From Elusimicrobiaceae bacterium (GTDB lineage: Bacteria; Elusimicrobiota; Elusimicrobia; Elusimicrobiales; Elusimicrobiaceae), in contig JAFVFN010000018.1 of the NCBI GenBank assembly GCA_017475405.1, positions 1 to 64,000 of the forward strand: a DNA stretch of 64,000 nt. The letters run 5' to 3'. Every line of letters begins with the position of its first letter. The stretch's first letter is position 1. The notes beneath the pieces were generated by a model. That model searched no databases and was not told the DNA's origin. It saw nothing but the letters and a program-made list of their open reading frames with translations. Below, piece by piece: positions 62,454-64,000 of the stretch. The translations under genes and the position numbers were made by a program.

Positions 62454-62665
62454 ACAATTTATCTGTTTTTGGAACCGTATAAGGATACGGACCTCTCTTA
62501 AGAAAAGAGATATATTTGATCCAAAAACAGCCTATTTAGGTACACAAGGACGGCCATCCGCGTGTACCAAGTGTTTCCCGTTTATACGGGAAACCACGGC
62601 TGTTTTGTGAGAGGGTTCAAATATACTCAAACTTAATAGCCGTTTTTTTGTACTTTCCATAACAG
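62454..62665 (+). promoter_or_regulatory. structured P1-P6 leader RNA, copy 6 (pilin)
   Basis: P1 pairs CTGTTTTTGG (62463-62472) with CCAAAAACAG (62521-62530); hairpins CCGTAT/ATACGG and CTCTT/AAGAG inside. TATATTTGA (62511-62519) matches TCAAATATA (62617-62625). P4 is a perfect GGTACAC/GTGTACC. P6 arms CGGCTGTT (62597-62604) and AATAGCCG (62635-62642). AACAG at 62661-62665. -10 TGTTATACT with hexamer 62442-62447. Confidence 0.83.
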
Positions 62666-62680
62666 AAGAGGAGAGTACAT

Positions 62681-63229
62681 ATGGAACAAATACATCCCCG
62701 GCGGGGTTTCACGCTAATTGAGCTATTAGTTGTGATACTAATAATAGGAATCTTAGCAGCAGTGGCCTTACCACAATACCAAAAGGCCGTTGATAAAAGC
62801 TTCTACTCGCAACAAATGGTATTAGCCAAAAACATAAGAAATCAACAAGAAGTATTTTATCTACAAAATGGACGATACGCCTTAGATTGTACGGAATTAG
62901 CCCCTGATTTACCTTCTGGAGGAAGTTTAGAGGAGGATGGCACTATTTATATTACAAATAAAAACCTCCGCATTTACTGCTATAACGGTAGTTCTCGCGT
63001 CTATATTACGGGACCTATCGCAGCTTACGGAGCATTTTTTTATCATCTTCCAGAAGGATATGGACATCCAGAATGGGCAGGCCAACAATTTTGTGGCTTA
63101 GACAACACATCTGGATTTTCTGGCAATCCAGCGAAACATACTCGAGGAAATCATTTGTGTAAACGCTTTGGAGATTTTGCCAATTATGAAGGACAAAAAT
63201 CCAACATGGGAAATGCTTATATTTTTTAA
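62681..63229 (+). CDS. type IV pilin-like protein
   Basis: 182 residues. Leader MEQIHPRRG ends in Gly, then FTLIELLVVILIIGILAAVA and QYQKAVDKSFYSQQMVLAKN. The body differs from the others: FYLQNGRYALDCTEL, then a C-terminal region with FCGLDNTSGF and HLCKRFGD cysteines. GAGGAG before ATG. Confidence 0.92.
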   Translation: MEQIHPRRGFTLIELLVVILIIGILAAVALPQYQKAVDKSFYSQQMVLAKNIRNQQEVFYLQNGRYALDCTELAPDLPSGGSLEEDGTIYITNKNLRIYCYNGSSRVYITGPIAAYGAFFYHLPEGYGHPEWAGQQFCGLDNTSGFSGNPAKHTRGNHLCKRFGDFANYEGQKSNMGNAYIF

Positions 63230-63234
63230 ATAGA

Positions 63235-63262
63235 GCCCCGCCACACAGCGGGGCATTTGTTT
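63235..63262 (+). terminator. terminator after the last pilin
   Basis: GCCCCGC (63235-63241) and GCGGGGC (63248-63254) stem with a 6-nt loop, then ATTTGTTT. It lies between converging genes. Confidence 0.7.
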
Positions 63263-63284
63263 AATTTCCTGATAGCATTGACAT

Positions 63285-64000
63285 CTATTTCAGCAACTTC
63301 TGTGCCTCTTCAATCAGCATATGCAAATGCTCTTCGCTGACAAATGTTTCGGCATAGATTTTTAAAATATTCTCCGTGCCGGAGGGTCGTACCAGTAACC
63401 ATGATGCTTGCAGATAGATTTTAATGCCGTCCGTATCACGCACGCGAAGTACTTTCTCACCGGCCACTTGTGTAACACCAGCAAAATCCACTGCCTTCAT
63501 GGATTTTACACGTGCTTTAGTGGCGTCATCGGTAGGAACATCTACACGTGTATAGAAAGGCGTTCCGTGTACGGCTGTTAACTTGTTATACAGCTCGCCA
63601 ATATCTCCCTCCATAGCTGCGATTTCCATGAGAAGCAGTACGGCAAACATACCATCTTTTTCTGTGGTCCAACCGCTTACCGACATACCGGCACTTTCTT
63701 CGCCGGCCAATACATACTTGCGTTGGCTCAGTCCCGGCACAAAATATTTAAAGCCTACATTTACTTCGTCCAGTCCCAGTTGATATCCGGACGCAATACG
63801 ATCAAGCAGTGCAGTAGTACCTAACGTGCGTCCTACAGCCGTCGCCCCAGAAATCTTATGATGCCGCACCAAATAGTCTGCCATCACGCACAAAGCATGG
63901 TTGGGCGAAATAAGTCCGCCTTTAGGTGTAGCACAGCCAAACCGATCTGAATCCGGATCACTGGCTCCGGCAAAATCATAATCACCGCTTTCTACATACT
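63285..64000 (-). CDS. phosphoglucomutase/phosphomannomutase, C-terminal part (cut by window edge)
   Basis: The frame stays open from the stop at 63285 to the window edge (about 238 residues), so the ATG at 63893 is internal. It has the Mg loop DPDSDRFG near the edge, GEESAGMS (sugar-binding) and the phosphate loop RPSGTEN. It interconverts hexose 1- and 6-phosphates. The N-terminal part with the catalytic serine lies outside the window. A second enzyme of the alpha-phosphohexomutase family besides glmM. Confidence 0.88.
   Translation of the reverse strand, partial: YVESGDYDFAGASDPDSDRFGCATPKGGLISPNHALCVMADYLVRHHKISGATAVGRTLGTTALLDRIASGYQLGLDEVNVGFKYFVPGLSQRKYVLAGEESAGMSVSGWTTEKDGMFAVLLLMEIAAMEGDIGELYNKLTAVHGTPFYTRVDVPTDDATKARVKSMKAVDFAGVTQVAGEKVLRVRDTDGIKIYLQASWLLVRPSGTENILKIYAETFVSEEHLHMLIEEAQKLLK

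Noticed and set aside
19736-62665. c-di-GMP riboswitch (GEMM) before pilin genes
   Set aside because: Pilin context is right, but the conserved GEMM-I and class II core sequences and tetraloop/receptor pattern are not seen; the architecture is much larger.
19736-62665. Integron attC sites or gene cassettes
   Set aside because: The elements are structured and precede single genes, but attC core motifs and an integron integrase are absent, and each copy has its own promoter and leads into a ribosome binding site.

Overview
The window reads as a chromosomal segment of a Gram-negative bacterium of the phylum Elusimicrobiota, probably a gut lineage related to Elusimicrobium. This is an inference. 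It rests on eleven isolated type IV pilin-like genes dropped singly between unrelated housekeeping genes (a pattern known from Elusimicrobium minutum), an outer-membrane autotransporter, lipoprotein signal peptides, and no pilus assembly genes nearby.

Layout: 1-24 is the 5' end of a pilin gene. 357-7275 holds envelope and proteolysis genes (two glycosyltransferases, an RDD protein, HtpX, LemA, an LTA-synthase-like enzyme). After a pilin (7353-7925) and a dicarboxylate or amino-acid symporter comes tRNA-Leu(CAA). Its 3' end starts a 160-bp sequence that is repeated directly at 17030-17189. Between the copies lies an island-like segment with an HsdR-N-like protein, an iron-finger heptosyltransferase and a 1431-residue AIDA-type autotransporter. 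17646-35713 carries a phospholipase-D lipoprotein, a thioredoxin lipoprotein, an M23 peptidase-bactofilin-SurA-like-PfkB operon, an SPL-like radical SAM protein, YbaB and AddAB. 35800-52219 carries UppP, Gph, NnrD, GlmS, PdxJ, GlmM, FtsH, Hpt, MutL and MutS. The right end has tRNA-Tyr, CorA, an alanine symporter, a TPR-kinase, MurI, PgeF, a GGDEF response regulator, an acyltransferase and a phosphohexomutase cut by the window edge.

The most notable feature is a recurrent structured leader RNA of about 210-250 nt, with seven copies: six directly upstream of plus-strand pilin genes (19736, 25770, 37162, 47037, 56373, 62454) and one on the minus strand (16452-16672) upstream of the island genes. 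All share one architecture: a closing helix P1 holding two hairpins, then P4, P5 and P6. A strand next to the 3' side of P1 pairs perfectly with a strand in the P6 loop. That 9-12 bp long-range helix has a completely different sequence in every copy yet is always complementary, which is strong covariation evidence. I recognise no known riboswitch class in it.

The five minus-strand pilin genes have no such leader. They carry a promoter whose 15-16 nt spacer contains an 11-12 nt T tract, a plausible slippage switch. A run of nine Cs puts the acyltransferase at 61235-62354 out of frame, as in phase-variable surface-modification genes. Together these suggest several layers of control over surface structures: pilins, a glycosylated autotransporter and an acyl modification.
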